Part shown: piece by piece, positions 49,396-58,840 of the stretch
How the letters are laid out: every line of letters starts with the position of its first letter
Numbering within the stretch: the first letter of the stretch is position 1
Assembly (NCBI GenBank): GCA_903838355.1
Contig: CAILYC010000040.1
Span: forward strand, 1 to 64,000
Origin: an uncultured Burkholderiales bacterium
GTDB lineage: Bacteria; Pseudomonadota; Gammaproteobacteria; Burkholderiales; Burkholderiaceae_C
Direction of reading: 5' to 3'
Length of the DNA: 64,000 bases
Notes under the pieces: model-generated
Seen by the model: only the letters and a program-made list of their open reading frames with translations
What the model was told of the DNA's origin: nothing
Databases searched by the model: none
Made by a program: the position numbers and the translations under genes

Positions 49396-50490
49396 ATGCC
49401 GGTGCCCTACTCCCTCATCAAACCACTATTTTTTGCCTTGGATCCTGAAGTGGTCCACGACCTCACCGTGTCTTTTCTTGAAAAGACCCAAGGCTCGCTT
49501 TGGGCTCACCTGTACCGTCAACCTCGCTTGGACGACCCGGTGCGATTGTGCGGGCTGAGTTTTCCCAACCGGGTGGGACTGGCGGCGGGTTTGGATAAAA
49601 ATGCCCGCTGCATCGACGCGTGGTCCAGCATGGGACTGGGCTTTGTGGAGGTGGGGACCGTCACCCCTCGCCCCCAAGGGGGCAACCCCAAACCCAGAAT
49701 CTTCAGGCTCCCCCAAGAGGAGGCCCTCATCAATCGATTGGGCTTTAACAACGAGGGCTGTGAGAGTTTTGTGAACCACATTGGCCAAAGCCTTCATTTG
49801 CGCAAGCCCTCAAGCTCTCCAGTTCTCCTCGGGCTCAATATTGGCAAAAACGCCACCACCCCCATCGAGGACGCTCCCAAGGATTACTTGCTCGCCTTGG
49901 AAGCGGTTTACCCCTTTGCCGACTATGTGACGATCAACATCTCAAGCCCCAACACCAAAAACTTGAGAACCCTGCAGTCCGATGAGGCCTTGTTCGCCTT
50001 GCTTTGCGTGCTCGATCAAAAGCGCCAGGAATTGGCTGAACAAACCGGCCGTCGAGTCCCCATGATGGTCAAAATCGCACCCGACATGAGCGAAGACGAA
50101 TTGAGACTTTTTGCCTCGACCTTGGCGCGCCTGTGCCCCATCGATGAAAGCGCCAAACAAGGTCTTTGGGGTGTCATCGCCACCAACACCACTCTGCACA
50201 AAGATTCTGTTGCTCACCGGCCCCATGGCGATGAAGCGGGAGGACTCTCGGGCGCCCCCCTCAAAGCGCGCAGCAACGACACGGTGCGCGAGTTGCGCCG
50301 CCTCTTGGGACCCCACTTCCCCCTGATCGGCGTCGGGGGCATCATGACCGCAAAAGACGCGGTCGAGAAAATTAACGCCGGCGCCGACTGCGTGCAACTC
50401 TACAGCGGCTTGATTTACCACGGCCCAGCGTTGATCAAGTCGGTGGCGCAAGCGCTCCAAACACACTCGGCATCACGACAGCAGGCATAA
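49396..50490 (+). CDS. pyrD: Dihydroorotate dehydrogenase (quinone)
   Basis: FPNRVGLAAGLDKNARCIDAW, GFVEVGTVTPRPQGGNPKPRIFRLPQEEALINRLGFNNEG, LIGVGGIMTAKDAVEKINAGADCVQLYSGLIY. Confidence 0.97.
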   Translation: MPVPYSLIKPLFFALDPEVVHDLTVSFLEKTQGSLWAHLYRQPRLDDPVRLCGLSFPNRVGLAAGLDKNARCIDAWSSMGLGFVEVGTVTPRPQGGNPKPRIFRLPQEEALINRLGFNNEGCESFVNHIGQSLHLRKPSSSPVLLGLNIGKNATTPIEDAPKDYLLALEAVYPFADYVTINISSPNTKNLRTLQSDEALFALLCVLDQKRQELAEQTGRRVPMMVKIAPDMSEDELRLFASTLARLCPIDESAKQGLWGVIATNTTLHKDSVAHRPHGDEAGGLSGAPLKARSNDTVRELRRLLGPHFPLIGVGGIMTAKDAVEKINAGADCVQLYSGLIYHGPALIKSVAQALQTHSASRQQA

Positions 50491-50558
50491 AAAAAGAGCA
50501 AGAGTTAGACTCCTGCCCTCGTTTGTTGAACTCGCCGCCATCCAAGCGCCAGTGACTC

Positions 50559-50607
50559 TTAAGGGATGAGCCCTGACCCCTTAAGGGATGAGCCCTGACC
50601 CCTTAAG
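50559..50607. repeat. 22-bp direct doublet (REP-like)
   Basis: ttaagggatgagccctgacccc x2 followed by ttaag. Confidence 0.85.
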
Positions 50608-50629
50608 ATCAAGTGTCCCCTCAGGCTGA

Positions 50630-51175
50630 TCAGCGTTTTTTGCTGGCGGTTTTGGAGGCATTCATGGCTTGTTGGGCCATGGTTTTGACATTGCTTTGGG
50701 CCATGTCAGAGGCTTGCTTGACAGCTTTTTGCACCGACTCAAGGGCCGTATTTCCAGCAGACACGGCGGTTTTGAAAGCGGTCACCGCCGACTCAGAACC
50801 CGCAGGTGCATTCTTGGCCATGTTGTCAAACATGTCTTGGAATAATTTTTGACCTTTGGCCATCTCGGCCTCAATCACATGAGAGACTTCGCTGCCCGTG
50901 GCGCTGGCAATGTCATACAAGTGGCGGTTATAGGTCGCGGCCTTCTCCGCCAAAGGCTGAAACATGCTCGACTGCAAAGCCAACAATTCTTGAGCGTCTT
51001 TCACGCTCATGGCTGCGTGGGTGCCATCTTTGGTGTCGCTCATGGCCGACTTGGCCGCAGCCAAATTGAGCTCAATGAGTTGCTCAACACCCGCAAAGGC
51101 TTTGGTGGTCAAACCCACCAAGGTCTCCAAATTGGATTTGTTGGCGGCCATGATCTGTTCAGGGGTAAGGGTCAT
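50630..51175 (-). CDS. Phasin family protein
   Basis: MTLTPEQIMAANKSNLETLVGLTTKAFAGVEQLIELNLAAAKSAMSDTKD; Ala/Lys-rich C-terminus. Confidence 0.93.
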   Translation of the reverse strand: MTLTPEQIMAANKSNLETLVGLTTKAFAGVEQLIELNLAAAKSAMSDTKDGTHAAMSVKDAQELLALQSSMFQPLAEKAATYNRHLYDIASATGSEVSHVIEAEMAKGQKLFQDMFDNMAKNAPAGSESAVTAFKTAVSAGNTALESVQKAVKQASDMAQSNVKTMAQQAMNASKTASKKR

Positions 51176-51447
51176 GAGAGTCTCCGAGTTTTCAAAATTC
51201 AAAGGATAATAAGATTCTTGCAATCAAAATTGATTCATCGCAATATGAAGGAAGTATAGGTCTGATCTTTTGGGAATCAAGCCCTAAAGAACGCTCCATG
51301 CGTTCTTTAGAGAGCATTTACTAAAAACAGATCCTTCTGGCGGGAGATCGATTTTTTATCTTTTTTGCCGCCTCTTGTCCCCTTTTACTCCTGTACTCCT
51401 TTACTCTTGAACCCTTCCCCCCCCCTGCCTCCCATTGCACCGTCTCC

Positions 51448-52671
51448 ATGTCTGAACCCTTGATCTCTGTGATTGAGCCCTCCACCCAGCGAGCCATCTT
51501 TCACTTGTCGTTTGCCAGCTTTGCCAGCATGACGATTCAGCGCCTTTGTGACCCCATGCTGCCCCAACTCGCCCAAGACTTTCAAGTCGAGCGCGTGCAA
51601 GCCGCCCATGTGATCTCTTTTTTCGCCGTGACCTATGGCCTCATGCAGGTGTTTTTTGGACCCTTGGGCGACCGCTTTGGCAAATACCGTGTCGTTGCAA
51701 TGGCCACCATCGGCTGCAGCCTAGGCTGCTTGGGCAGCGCCTTGGCTTGGAATTTGTCTTTTTTGGTCTTTTGTCGCGTCATGACGGCCACCTGTGCTGC
51801 CGCCATCATCCCTTTGGGTTTGGCCTGGGTGGGAGACTCGGTTCATTACCAGATCCGGCAAGAAACCTTGGCCAAAGTGGGCTTGGGCTCGACCATGGGG
51901 ATCGTCGCTGGTCAACTGGTGGGGGGGCTTCTCACGGACACACTGGGTTGGCGCTTTGCCTTTGGCGCTGTGAGTGCAGTCTTTTTTGTGGTGGGCTGGG
52001 TGCTCTGGACCAACCCCAAGGCCCGAATTGAGAATCAAGGTCTCACCCGCAAGGAACAGGGAGAAGTCTCCCTGTCCTTTATTGACAATGCCAAGGCCGT
52101 GCTCTCCAAATCCAGGGCCAGGCGTTTGATGTGCTTCATCTTTCTGGAGGGCTGCTTTGCTTTTGGGGTGCTTGCCATCTCGGCCACCCATTTGCACGAC
52201 GCCCAAGGCTTGCGCGTCTCGGTGGCGGGCATCATCGTGGCGCTCTTTGGTCTGGGTGGGGTGATTTACATGGCGGTTGCCAAATGGCTCATTTACCGCT
52301 TGGGCGAGACCCAACTCATCCGCTGGGGGGCACTCGCCTTTGGCCTGGCCTATGGCGCCATTGGCTTTGCCAGCAGCATGGTGGTGGACGCACTCACCTT
52401 CACGGCTGCAGGCTTTGGGTTTTTCATGTTTCACAACACCATGCAAGCCTTGTCCACGCAACTCGACCCCAATCGCAGGGGAACTTGCATGGCGCTTTTT
52501 GCCTGCATATTGTTTGCCGGTCAATCGCTTGGGGTGGTGGCTTGCACCTTGCTCATCCCTTACTGGGGATCGGGCATGGTTTTGCTCTTGTGCGGCGCCA
52601 TGCTTGCCCTCATCGGCGTGGCCTTGCCCATCTTCGTGGAAGTGGACCGCCAAAACAATGAAGAGGTCTGA
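51448..52671 (+). CDS. MFS transporter
   Basis: 12-TM-like profile; VTYGLMQVFFGPLGDRFGKYRVVAMATIGCSLGCLGSALAWN. Confidence 0.9.
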   Translation: MSEPLISVIEPSTQRAIFHLSFASFASMTIQRLCDPMLPQLAQDFQVERVQAAHVISFFAVTYGLMQVFFGPLGDRFGKYRVVAMATIGCSLGCLGSALAWNLSFLVFCRVMTATCAAAIIPLGLAWVGDSVHYQIRQETLAKVGLGSTMGIVAGQLVGGLLTDTLGWRFAFGAVSAVFFVVGWVLWTNPKARIENQGLTRKEQGEVSLSFIDNAKAVLSKSRARRLMCFIFLEGCFAFGVLAISATHLHDAQGLRVSVAGIIVALFGLGGVIYMAVAKWLIYRLGETQLIRWGALAFGLAYGAIGFASSMVVDALTFTAAGFGFFMFHNTMQALSTQLDPNRRGTCMALFACILFAGQSLGVVACTLLIPYWGSGMVLLLCGAMLALIGVALPIFVEVDRQNNEEV

Positions 52672-52818
52672 GTCAGTGACGCTCAAAAAGACAGTTTTTT
52701 AAACGGCCGTGTGCGGTGTTTGAGCTTGTACACTAGGGCGTGCCGGCATCACCATCATCACCATCGGTGTTGGCCAAAGCGCCCTGCTCAAGCCGTTAGT
52801 GCACGCTTCATTATTTCA

Positions 52819-53844
52819 ATGTTTGCCCCGTCCTCGAAGAAATCCTCCACGACACCCTACATGACATCCCCCATGACCCCTCCCTTGACCCTCTCTTCAA
52901 GCCCCAAGGCAACAAGCCCAGACTGGTCCGCGCTGGCCCTCGCCTTGGAAGAGAACCCCGACTACAAGGTTCTGCGCCGCTTGAATCCCGAGAAGTGGCT
53001 CTTGGCGAATGAGACTGCGGTCCATCGCCTCGGCACCCTCAAAGGCGTGGTCTTGGACACCGAGACCACGGGCATGAACAGTTTGAGCGACAAGGTGATT
53101 GAACTGGGCATGATCGTCTTTGAATACGACCCCGTGAGCGCCAAGGTGGTGAGTGTTTCGCGCGTTTTCAATGAACTGGAAGACCCGGGCTTTGCGATAC
53201 CACCAGAGAGCACAGAGATTCACCACATCACCGATGCGATGGTCAAGGGCAAATCCATCAATGACCAAGCCGTGCATGATTTACTTCAAGGGGTGAGTCT
53301 GGTGATCGCCCATAACGCTCGTTTTGATCGGCCCTTTGTAGAAAACAGGTGGCCCATTTTCACCACACTACCATGGGGTTGCAGCATTCAAGATGTGAAC
53401 TGGCGCACCAATGGCGTGGGCTCGGCCAAGTTGGAGTATTTGGCCATGCTGCAAGGAGTTTTCTATGAAGCACACCGTGCCGTCACCGACTGCTGGGCCC
53501 TGCTTGAGATCTTGAACATGCACCTCAGCAAAGAGAACCAAACCGTGGCCCAAGGCCTGTTTGAATCCATCGATAAAAAAGAGCATCAAGTTTATGCGAT
53601 TGGCGCCCCCTTTGAGAGCAAAGACCTCTTGAAATCCAGAGCCTATCGCTGGAATGCCGAAATCAAAAGCTGGAGCAAGGTCCTCGGCTCTTTTGAGGGC
53701 ATGAAGGAAGAACTCGCTTGGCTCAAGGTCAATGTGTATGGCCACAAAAAAGACGCCAAGGTGGAAATCGAGACCTTCTCGCGCCTTGAAAAGTATTCAG
53801 ATCGACCTGGGGACATCAAACTCCAAAGCTTGGCCACGCTCTAA
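52819..53844 (+). CDS. DnaQ-like 3'-5' exonuclease domain protein
   Basis: LKGVVLDTETTGMNSLSDKVIELGMIVFEYD (ExoI), LVIAHNARFDRPFVENRWP (ExoII), EAHRAVTDCWALLEIL (ExoIII). Start uncertain (52819 or 52861). Confidence 0.88.
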   Translation: MFAPSSKKSSTTPYMTSPMTPPLTLSSSPKATSPDWSALALALEENPDYKVLRRLNPEKWLLANETAVHRLGTLKGVVLDTETTGMNSLSDKVIELGMIVFEYDPVSAKVVSVSRVFNELEDPGFAIPPESTEIHHITDAMVKGKSINDQAVHDLLQGVSLVIAHNARFDRPFVENRWPIFTTLPWGCSIQDVNWRTNGVGSAKLEYLAMLQGVFYEAHRAVTDCWALLEILNMHLSKENQTVAQGLFESIDKKEHQVYAIGAPFESKDLLKSRAYRWNAEIKSWSKVLGSFEGMKEELAWLKVNVYGHKKDAKVEIETFSRLEKYSDRPGDIKLQSLATL

Positions 53845-54153
53845 TGCTTGACATTTAAAGAGCGAGGTCAGACACGCCGGGGGCGGTGGCCATCGAGCCT
53901 GCGAGCGAGGTCGCAAAAGAGTTTTCGATCGCACTCAAGAACCGGGAGGTCAATGTTGCGGGCAAAGCGCCTTTGCATCAGCCTTTGTAGATTGAACGCT
54001 GAGTTCTCATTGCCAAAGCCTAGACCAACAGGTCCTCAGGTCCTCATGTCCATAGCTCCCGAGTCACCGTGCCACTCATCGGCAAAACGCTCCGCACCCA
54101 ACACGCCAGCCAACACCCATCACTTGAACACTCAAGGGGTGTGAAGGCCAAAG

Positions 54154-54519
54154 TTACTGAACGGGTTGCCAAGGCACTGGGCAAGACGACACCTGGGGGT
54201 AATACTGCTGATAGCTGGGACAGTAATAGGCCACGGGGGCCGCACCTTGCATGACTGGCGCGCCGCCATAGACCGGTGCGGGGTTCACCACCACAGGAGG
54301 GGTAGCATAGACGGCACCATAGGCTGGATAAGTCGCCGCATAGACAGCACTTCCCACCAAGGCACCCGCCACAAAAGGCACCCCCCAACCACCGCCGTAA
54401 TAACCACCGCGGGCATATCCACCGTGCCCGCCACCGTAATGTGCAAACCCATGGGCTTGGCTGGTCAAACTGGTACAAAGCAAGACTGATGTGAACATCA
54501 AAAGTGTGAGTTTTTTCAT
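54154..54519 (-). CDS. Small exported Gly/Tyr-rich protein
   Basis: MKKLTLLMFTSVLLCTSLTSQAHG signal peptide then YGGGHGGYARGGYYGGGWG. Confidence 0.7.
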   Translation of the reverse strand: MKKLTLLMFTSVLLCTSLTSQAHGFAHYGGGHGGYARGGYYGGGWGVPFVAGALVGSAVYAATYPAYGAVYATPPVVVNPAPVYGGAPVMQGAAPVAYYCPSYQQYYPQVSSCPVPWQPVQ

Positions 54520-54707
54520 GTTGCCTCCTTTGAGGATAGGGCTGAGTTTAATCACCTTGGTCAATTAACCTATCATCGGTCTTTTGATCCCCCAGGTCAA
54601 TGGGTTTGAGCCTGGTAATCTTACAACGCAATGCACCCCACCCAGGATGACACAACAAAGACTTGCAATGTAAAGTACTTTGTAGGACTAGAATGATTTT
54701 TCGTGTC

Positions 54708-55076
54708 ATGAAAAAGGTTAAGACCATGCGCTCACCCCTTTCTAACGCCATCGGCTTCAAATCCCTCACTTGGGCTTGCATCGGCTTGACTCTGTTACTG
54801 GGGTTTACCCAAGCGCAAAGTGCGGGCCCCACCATCAAAAGCCGTGATTTGCCCACTTCTCTGTACAGCTACTGGGTCAAACAAAAACCCGACTTGGGCA
54901 GCATGGGCCACTGCGCCGTGGCCTTTGACAGTGGAACCGATGAGCGCAAAATGGCCTATGGTTGCTCCGTCTTCATCAAAATGTCAGCCCAAGGCGAGCG
55001 CAAAGCCTTGCAATACTGCGAGACGATGCGCGCCAACAATCAAATCAAAGCGCCTTGCCAACTCGTGGTTGAATGA
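54708..55076 (+). CDS. Small secreted protein of unknown function
   Basis: MKKVKTMRSPLSNAIGFKSLTWACIGLTLLLGFTQAQS signal peptide; mature part with several Cys. Start uncertain. Confidence 0.6.
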   Translation: MKKVKTMRSPLSNAIGFKSLTWACIGLTLLLGFTQAQSAGPTIKSRDLPTSLYSYWVKQKPDLGSMGHCAVAFDSGTDERKMAYGCSVFIKMSAQGERKALQYCETMRANNQIKAPCQLVVE

Positions 55077-55096
55077 GCTTGTAGATCAGGGCGCAA

Positions 55097-55498
55097 TCAC
55101 GAGAGTGAGATGGCCATGAGGCTCACCACACACGCATACGCCACGGTCCAACAAATGGTGCGCCAAGTGGGTCGATCGGTGACATAAAAAAAGACATAGA
55201 GCCAGCGTGCTGCGATGAACACCACACTCAACTGATCGATGCGTGTGCTCTCGACACCGGCCAAGGTGGCCACCAAGACCGAAGCAGCAAAAAAAGGAAA
55301 GGCCTCAAAACTGTTGTGCTGCGCTGCATTGGCCCGCGCCCTGAACCCCGTTTGACGCGCCAACCACTCTCGCGGATTGTGATTGTCAAACTCTTTGAAT
55401 TGCCACTTGGCAATGGTGGTGCACATCACGGGCGTGATGCCAGCCAATAAAATACATAAAAAAGCAATGTTCATTGTTGCACTCAGGTTTAACACCAA
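55097..55498 (-). CDS. MAPEG family membrane protein
   Basis: NPREWLARQTGFRARANAAQHNSFEAFPFFAASVLVATLAG...ARWLYVFFYVTDRPTWRTICW. Confidence 0.88.
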   Translation of the reverse strand: MVLNLSATMNIAFLCILLAGITPVMCTTIAKWQFKEFDNHNPREWLARQTGFRARANAAQHNSFEAFPFFAASVLVATLAGVESTRIDQLSVVFIAARWLYVFFYVTDRPTWRTICWTVAYACVVSLMAISLS

Positions 55499-55643
55499 GA
55501 CGGTCCGAATATTGTATTGGGCTCTGGACTTGAAGGGCTAGACCAGCAAAGAATAGCGCCACGACAAAGTTCTTGCTCAATTGGGGGAAAGTCTCATTGA
55601 GCCGTGTAAAACGGTCTGCATTTGGAATCTACAATGCACTGCC

Positions 55644-57077
55644 ATGTCCAAGCTTCAAGAACTTCTTCACCCCTCTCACATTGTGCCCTTGATCGTGGCC
55701 AGTGCTTTTTTCATGGAAAACCTGGACGGCTCGGTCATCAACACGGCCTTGCCCCAAATGGCCTTGTCGATGGGGGTCAGTGCGGTGGACATGAGCATTG
55801 GTATCACGTCTTACTTGATCACGCTGGCGGCCTTTATTCCCTTGAGTGGTTGGTTTGCCGATCGTTTTGGTGCGCAGCGCGTGTTCGGCTGCGCCGTGGC
55901 CATCTTCACCCTGGCCTCGATAGGCTGCGCCTTGAGTGAAACGGTGCAAGCCTTTACCCTGGCACGAATCCTTCAAGGCATGGCAGGCGCCATGATGGTC
56001 CCTGTGGGCCGACTCATCGTGCTCAGAATTACACCCAAAGATCAATTGGTCAAAGTGGTGGCCCTCATCACCTGGCCTGGGCTCATGGCCCCGATTGTCG
56101 GGCCGCCTTTGGGGGGTTTCATCACCACTTACTTTTCTTGGCACTACATTTTTTATTTGAATGTGCCATTGGGGCTCATTGGGCTTTGGCTCATCAAAAA
56201 GTTCATCACCAACCAAAGTGAGGACAGCAAAAGACCCCTGGATTTTGTGGGTTTTGTGCTCATAGGCTTGGGACTGGCCACCTTTGTGATGGCGGTGGAG
56301 TCTTTGGGCAATGAAGGCCTGTCTGAGCACTGCGGTGGTTTGTTTTTGGCTTGTGCCACATTGGGGGTCTTGGCTTGGTGGCACACCCAAAGGCACCCGA
56401 CACCGCTCTTGAATTTCTCCGTGCTGCGCGTGCCCACCTTTGGCACCATTTTCTTTTATGGATCACTCACTCGCGTGTGCATTGGCGCCACCCCCTTTTT
56501 AGCGCCCTTGATGTTTCAAGTGGCCTTTGGCTACAACGCCTTTGCCTCTGGCCTCTTGCTGCTCTCGGCCATGCTCGGCAACCTCGGGCTCAAGCCCTTC
56601 ACCCCCAAGCTATTGCGGCGTTTTGGATTTCGCTCCATCATGCTGGGAAATGGTTGCTTGGCCGCTTGCTCAGCCTTTGCCATCGGGCTTTTGAGTCCCA
56701 CCTCCCCCGTGGCCATCATTGTCATGGTCATGTTGGTCTATGGCATCACACGCTCCATGCAATTCACCTGCATCCAGACGATGGCCTTTGCCGATATACC
56801 GCCTGAGCAAATGAGCGGGGCCAACACCCTTTTTAGCACCATGGCCCAACTCACCCAAGGGGTCGGGGTGGCGCTTGGCGCCACCCTGATCCATGCCAGT
56901 GTCTACCTGCGCCAAGGAGACATCCATCACCCTCAGTCCAACGACTTTGAACTCGCATTTTTTGGGGTGAGCGGCCTCATCTTTATCTCACTCTTGGGTT
57001 ACCGCGCTCTAGGCTTGGATGCGGGAGCATCGGTGAGCAAACACGAAAAGTTCCACATCCACACAACGCCCAAATAA
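55644..57077 (+). CDS. DHA2/EmrB-type MFS drug transporter
   Basis: SAFFMENLDGSVINTALPQMALSMGVS...SYLITLAAFIPLSGWFADRFGAQRVFGCAVAIFTLASIGCALS. Confidence 0.92.
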   Translation: MSKLQELLHPSHIVPLIVASAFFMENLDGSVINTALPQMALSMGVSAVDMSIGITSYLITLAAFIPLSGWFADRFGAQRVFGCAVAIFTLASIGCALSETVQAFTLARILQGMAGAMMVPVGRLIVLRITPKDQLVKVVALITWPGLMAPIVGPPLGGFITTYFSWHYIFYLNVPLGLIGLWLIKKFITNQSEDSKRPLDFVGFVLIGLGLATFVMAVESLGNEGLSEHCGGLFLACATLGVLAWWHTQRHPTPLLNFSVLRVPTFGTIFFYGSLTRVCIGATPFLAPLMFQVAFGYNAFASGLLLLSAMLGNLGLKPFTPKLLRRFGFRSIMLGNGCLAACSAFAIGLLSPTSPVAIIVMVMLVYGITRSMQFTCIQTMAFADIPPEQMSGANTLFSTMAQLTQGVGVALGATLIHASVYLRQGDIHHPQSNDFELAFFGVSGLIFISLLGYRALGLDAGASVSKHEKFHIHTTPK

Positions 57078-57078
57078 C

Positions 57079-58425
57079 TCAGGACTTGAACGACGCCAGA
57101 CAAGACTCGACAACCAAGGCAATGCCCAGCAGTTGGGCGTCTTGGCCAGCGACATGTGAGAGCATCAGACCCATCGGGAGTTCATCTGCACTTTGACAAG
57201 GCAAGCTGATGGAGCAGCCGTCCAAGAAATTAAACACGGACGTGTTCCTGAGCATCAATCGGTTGGCTCGGGTAAAGGCCTCATCATCATGGCGCAAAGA
57301 CGCGATGGCAGGCGCCACCATTGGTGTGGTCGGGCACAAGACCGCGTCAAAGCCTGAGAACGCTTGCTGCACATTCAAGATCCACTGCGCGCGTGCCTTG
57401 AGCAAATCCCAGTATTGCGCAGCACTCACCCCTTGGCCTTGCTTTAAGCGCACCACGACTCGCGGGTCGATGCGCTTTTCATGCATCATCACCAAGGCGT
57501 GGTGCTCTGCCCAGGCCTCGATGGGCGAGAGACCCGCCGGCGTGTTGATCTCGGCCATCTCGCTCAAAATGGGAACATCCTCTTGCAAGATGATGGCGCC
57601 CTTGCGTGAAAGCGCCGCCAAGCTGCGCTCAAAGGCGTTGGCCACCCCGCTCTCCAAATCGTCCATGACGACGGTTTGGGGGACCAAAAATTTGAGCCCC
57701 TTGAGGTCTCTTTTTTTAACAGACAAAAATTGGCCAGACAGCACCTGATCGAGCTCAATGGCGTCTGTCACACTTTTGGTGATGGCGCACACCGTGTCCA
57801 TGGCAGGACACAGGGGGACGGTGCCACGAATGCTCACACGGGTTTGTGTGTTTTTGAATCCCACCAAACCGCAAAGCGCGGCAGGAATTCGAATGGAGCC
57901 GCCCGTGTCGGAGCCAAGAGCCGCGTGGCAAATGCCCAGTGCCACCGAGACCGCCGCACCACTGCTGGAACCCCCTGGGATTCTGGGCGTTTGAGGGTCG
58001 CAAGGGTTGACCGGTGTGCCGTGGTGAGGATTGATGCCAATGCCTGAAAAGGCAAATTCGGTCATGTTGGTGCGACCCAAGACAATCGCACCGCTCGCCT
58101 TCAAGGACTGCACAGCGTGCGCATCTTGATGAGCCAGCGCCGAGCCTTGCAGCACCACGGAGCCCGCATGGGTGCATTCGCCCTCGACATCAAAGAGATC
58201 TTTGATGCTGACGGGCAAGCCAAGCAGGGGTTGCGATGCAGAAGAAGAAGAAAGAGGGGCGCGCTTGAGTCGCGTGTCAATTGTCCTGGCTTGGGCCAAG
58301 GCCTCTGCTGCATACAGCTTTAAAAAAACCGACTGGGCTGGAGGAGATTGCGCCAAAGCCAAAGACCGTTCAATCAAGTCTTCGTGACTGAGACCCTGGG
58401 CGAGTTGATGCTTCATCGAGGTCAT
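57079..58425 (-). CDS. Amidase family protein
   Basis: LLGLPVSIKDLFDVEGECTHAGSVVL...PRIPGGSSSGAAVSVALGICHAALGSDTGGSIRIPAALCGLVGFKNT (Ser-cisSer-Lys signature). Confidence 0.94.
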   Translation of the reverse strand: MTSMKHQLAQGLSHEDLIERSLALAQSPPAQSVFLKLYAAEALAQARTIDTRLKRAPLSSSSASQPLLGLPVSIKDLFDVEGECTHAGSVVLQGSALAHQDAHAVQSLKASGAIVLGRTNMTEFAFSGIGINPHHGTPVNPCDPQTPRIPGGSSSGAAVSVALGICHAALGSDTGGSIRIPAALCGLVGFKNTQTRVSIRGTVPLCPAMDTVCAITKSVTDAIELDQVLSGQFLSVKKRDLKGLKFLVPQTVVMDDLESGVANAFERSLAALSRKGAIILQEDVPILSEMAEINTPAGLSPIEAWAEHHALVMMHEKRIDPRVVVRLKQGQGVSAAQYWDLLKARAQWILNVQQAFSGFDAVLCPTTPMVAPAIASLRHDDEAFTRANRLMLRNTSVFNFLDGCSISLPCQSADELPMGLMLSHVAGQDAQLLGIALVVESCLASFKS

Positions 58426-58450
58426 GGCGTGGAGTCCTACAATTAAGAAT

Positions 58451-58822
58451 TCAGGGGATCAAACTGTCCCAAATTTTATCCATCTCCAAGGCCAAGGCTT
58501 GGTCTCTCAATGTCAACGCGTCCACCTCATGGGTGCTCAAAAACACCTCGACTTTGGCATAGACATTGGACCAATGGGGGTGGTGATCCTGCTGATGAAT
58601 GAGCGTGGCCACTTGGGTCATAAAAGCGAACGCTTGGCCAAAATCCTTGAACAGAAAAACCCGCCTCATCCCCAGACCCAAGGCATCGATTTGCCACTCG
58701 GGTGCCAAGCCTCTCAAAACTTGCAGTTCTTCCTGACTCAAAGGCTTGGGTTTTGGCATTGTGGGGTTGAGCGGTGGTTGTCCAACAGGATAAAAATCCA
58801 TGCGAATTGAACACCCAGGCAA
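58451..58822 (-). CDS. phhB: 4a-hydroxytetrahydrobiopterin dehydratase
   Basis: RRVFLFKDFGQAFAFMTQVATLIHQQDHHPHWSNVYAKVEVFLSTHEVDALTLRDQALA. Confidence 0.9.
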   Translation of the reverse strand: MPGCSIRMDFYPVGQPPLNPTMPKPKPLSQEELQVLRGLAPEWQIDALGLGMRRVFLFKDFGQAFAFMTQVATLIHQQDHHPHWSNVYAKVEVFLSTHEVDALTLRDQALALEMDKIWDSLIP

Positions 58823-58840
58823 ATTGGATACGCGGCTTGG

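Noticed and set aside
52711-52818. Apparent natural HHHHHH tract at the N-terminus of the exonuclease ORF
   Set aside because: Probably upstream of the true start; conserved exonuclease sequence begins later and better Met starts exist at 52819/52861.
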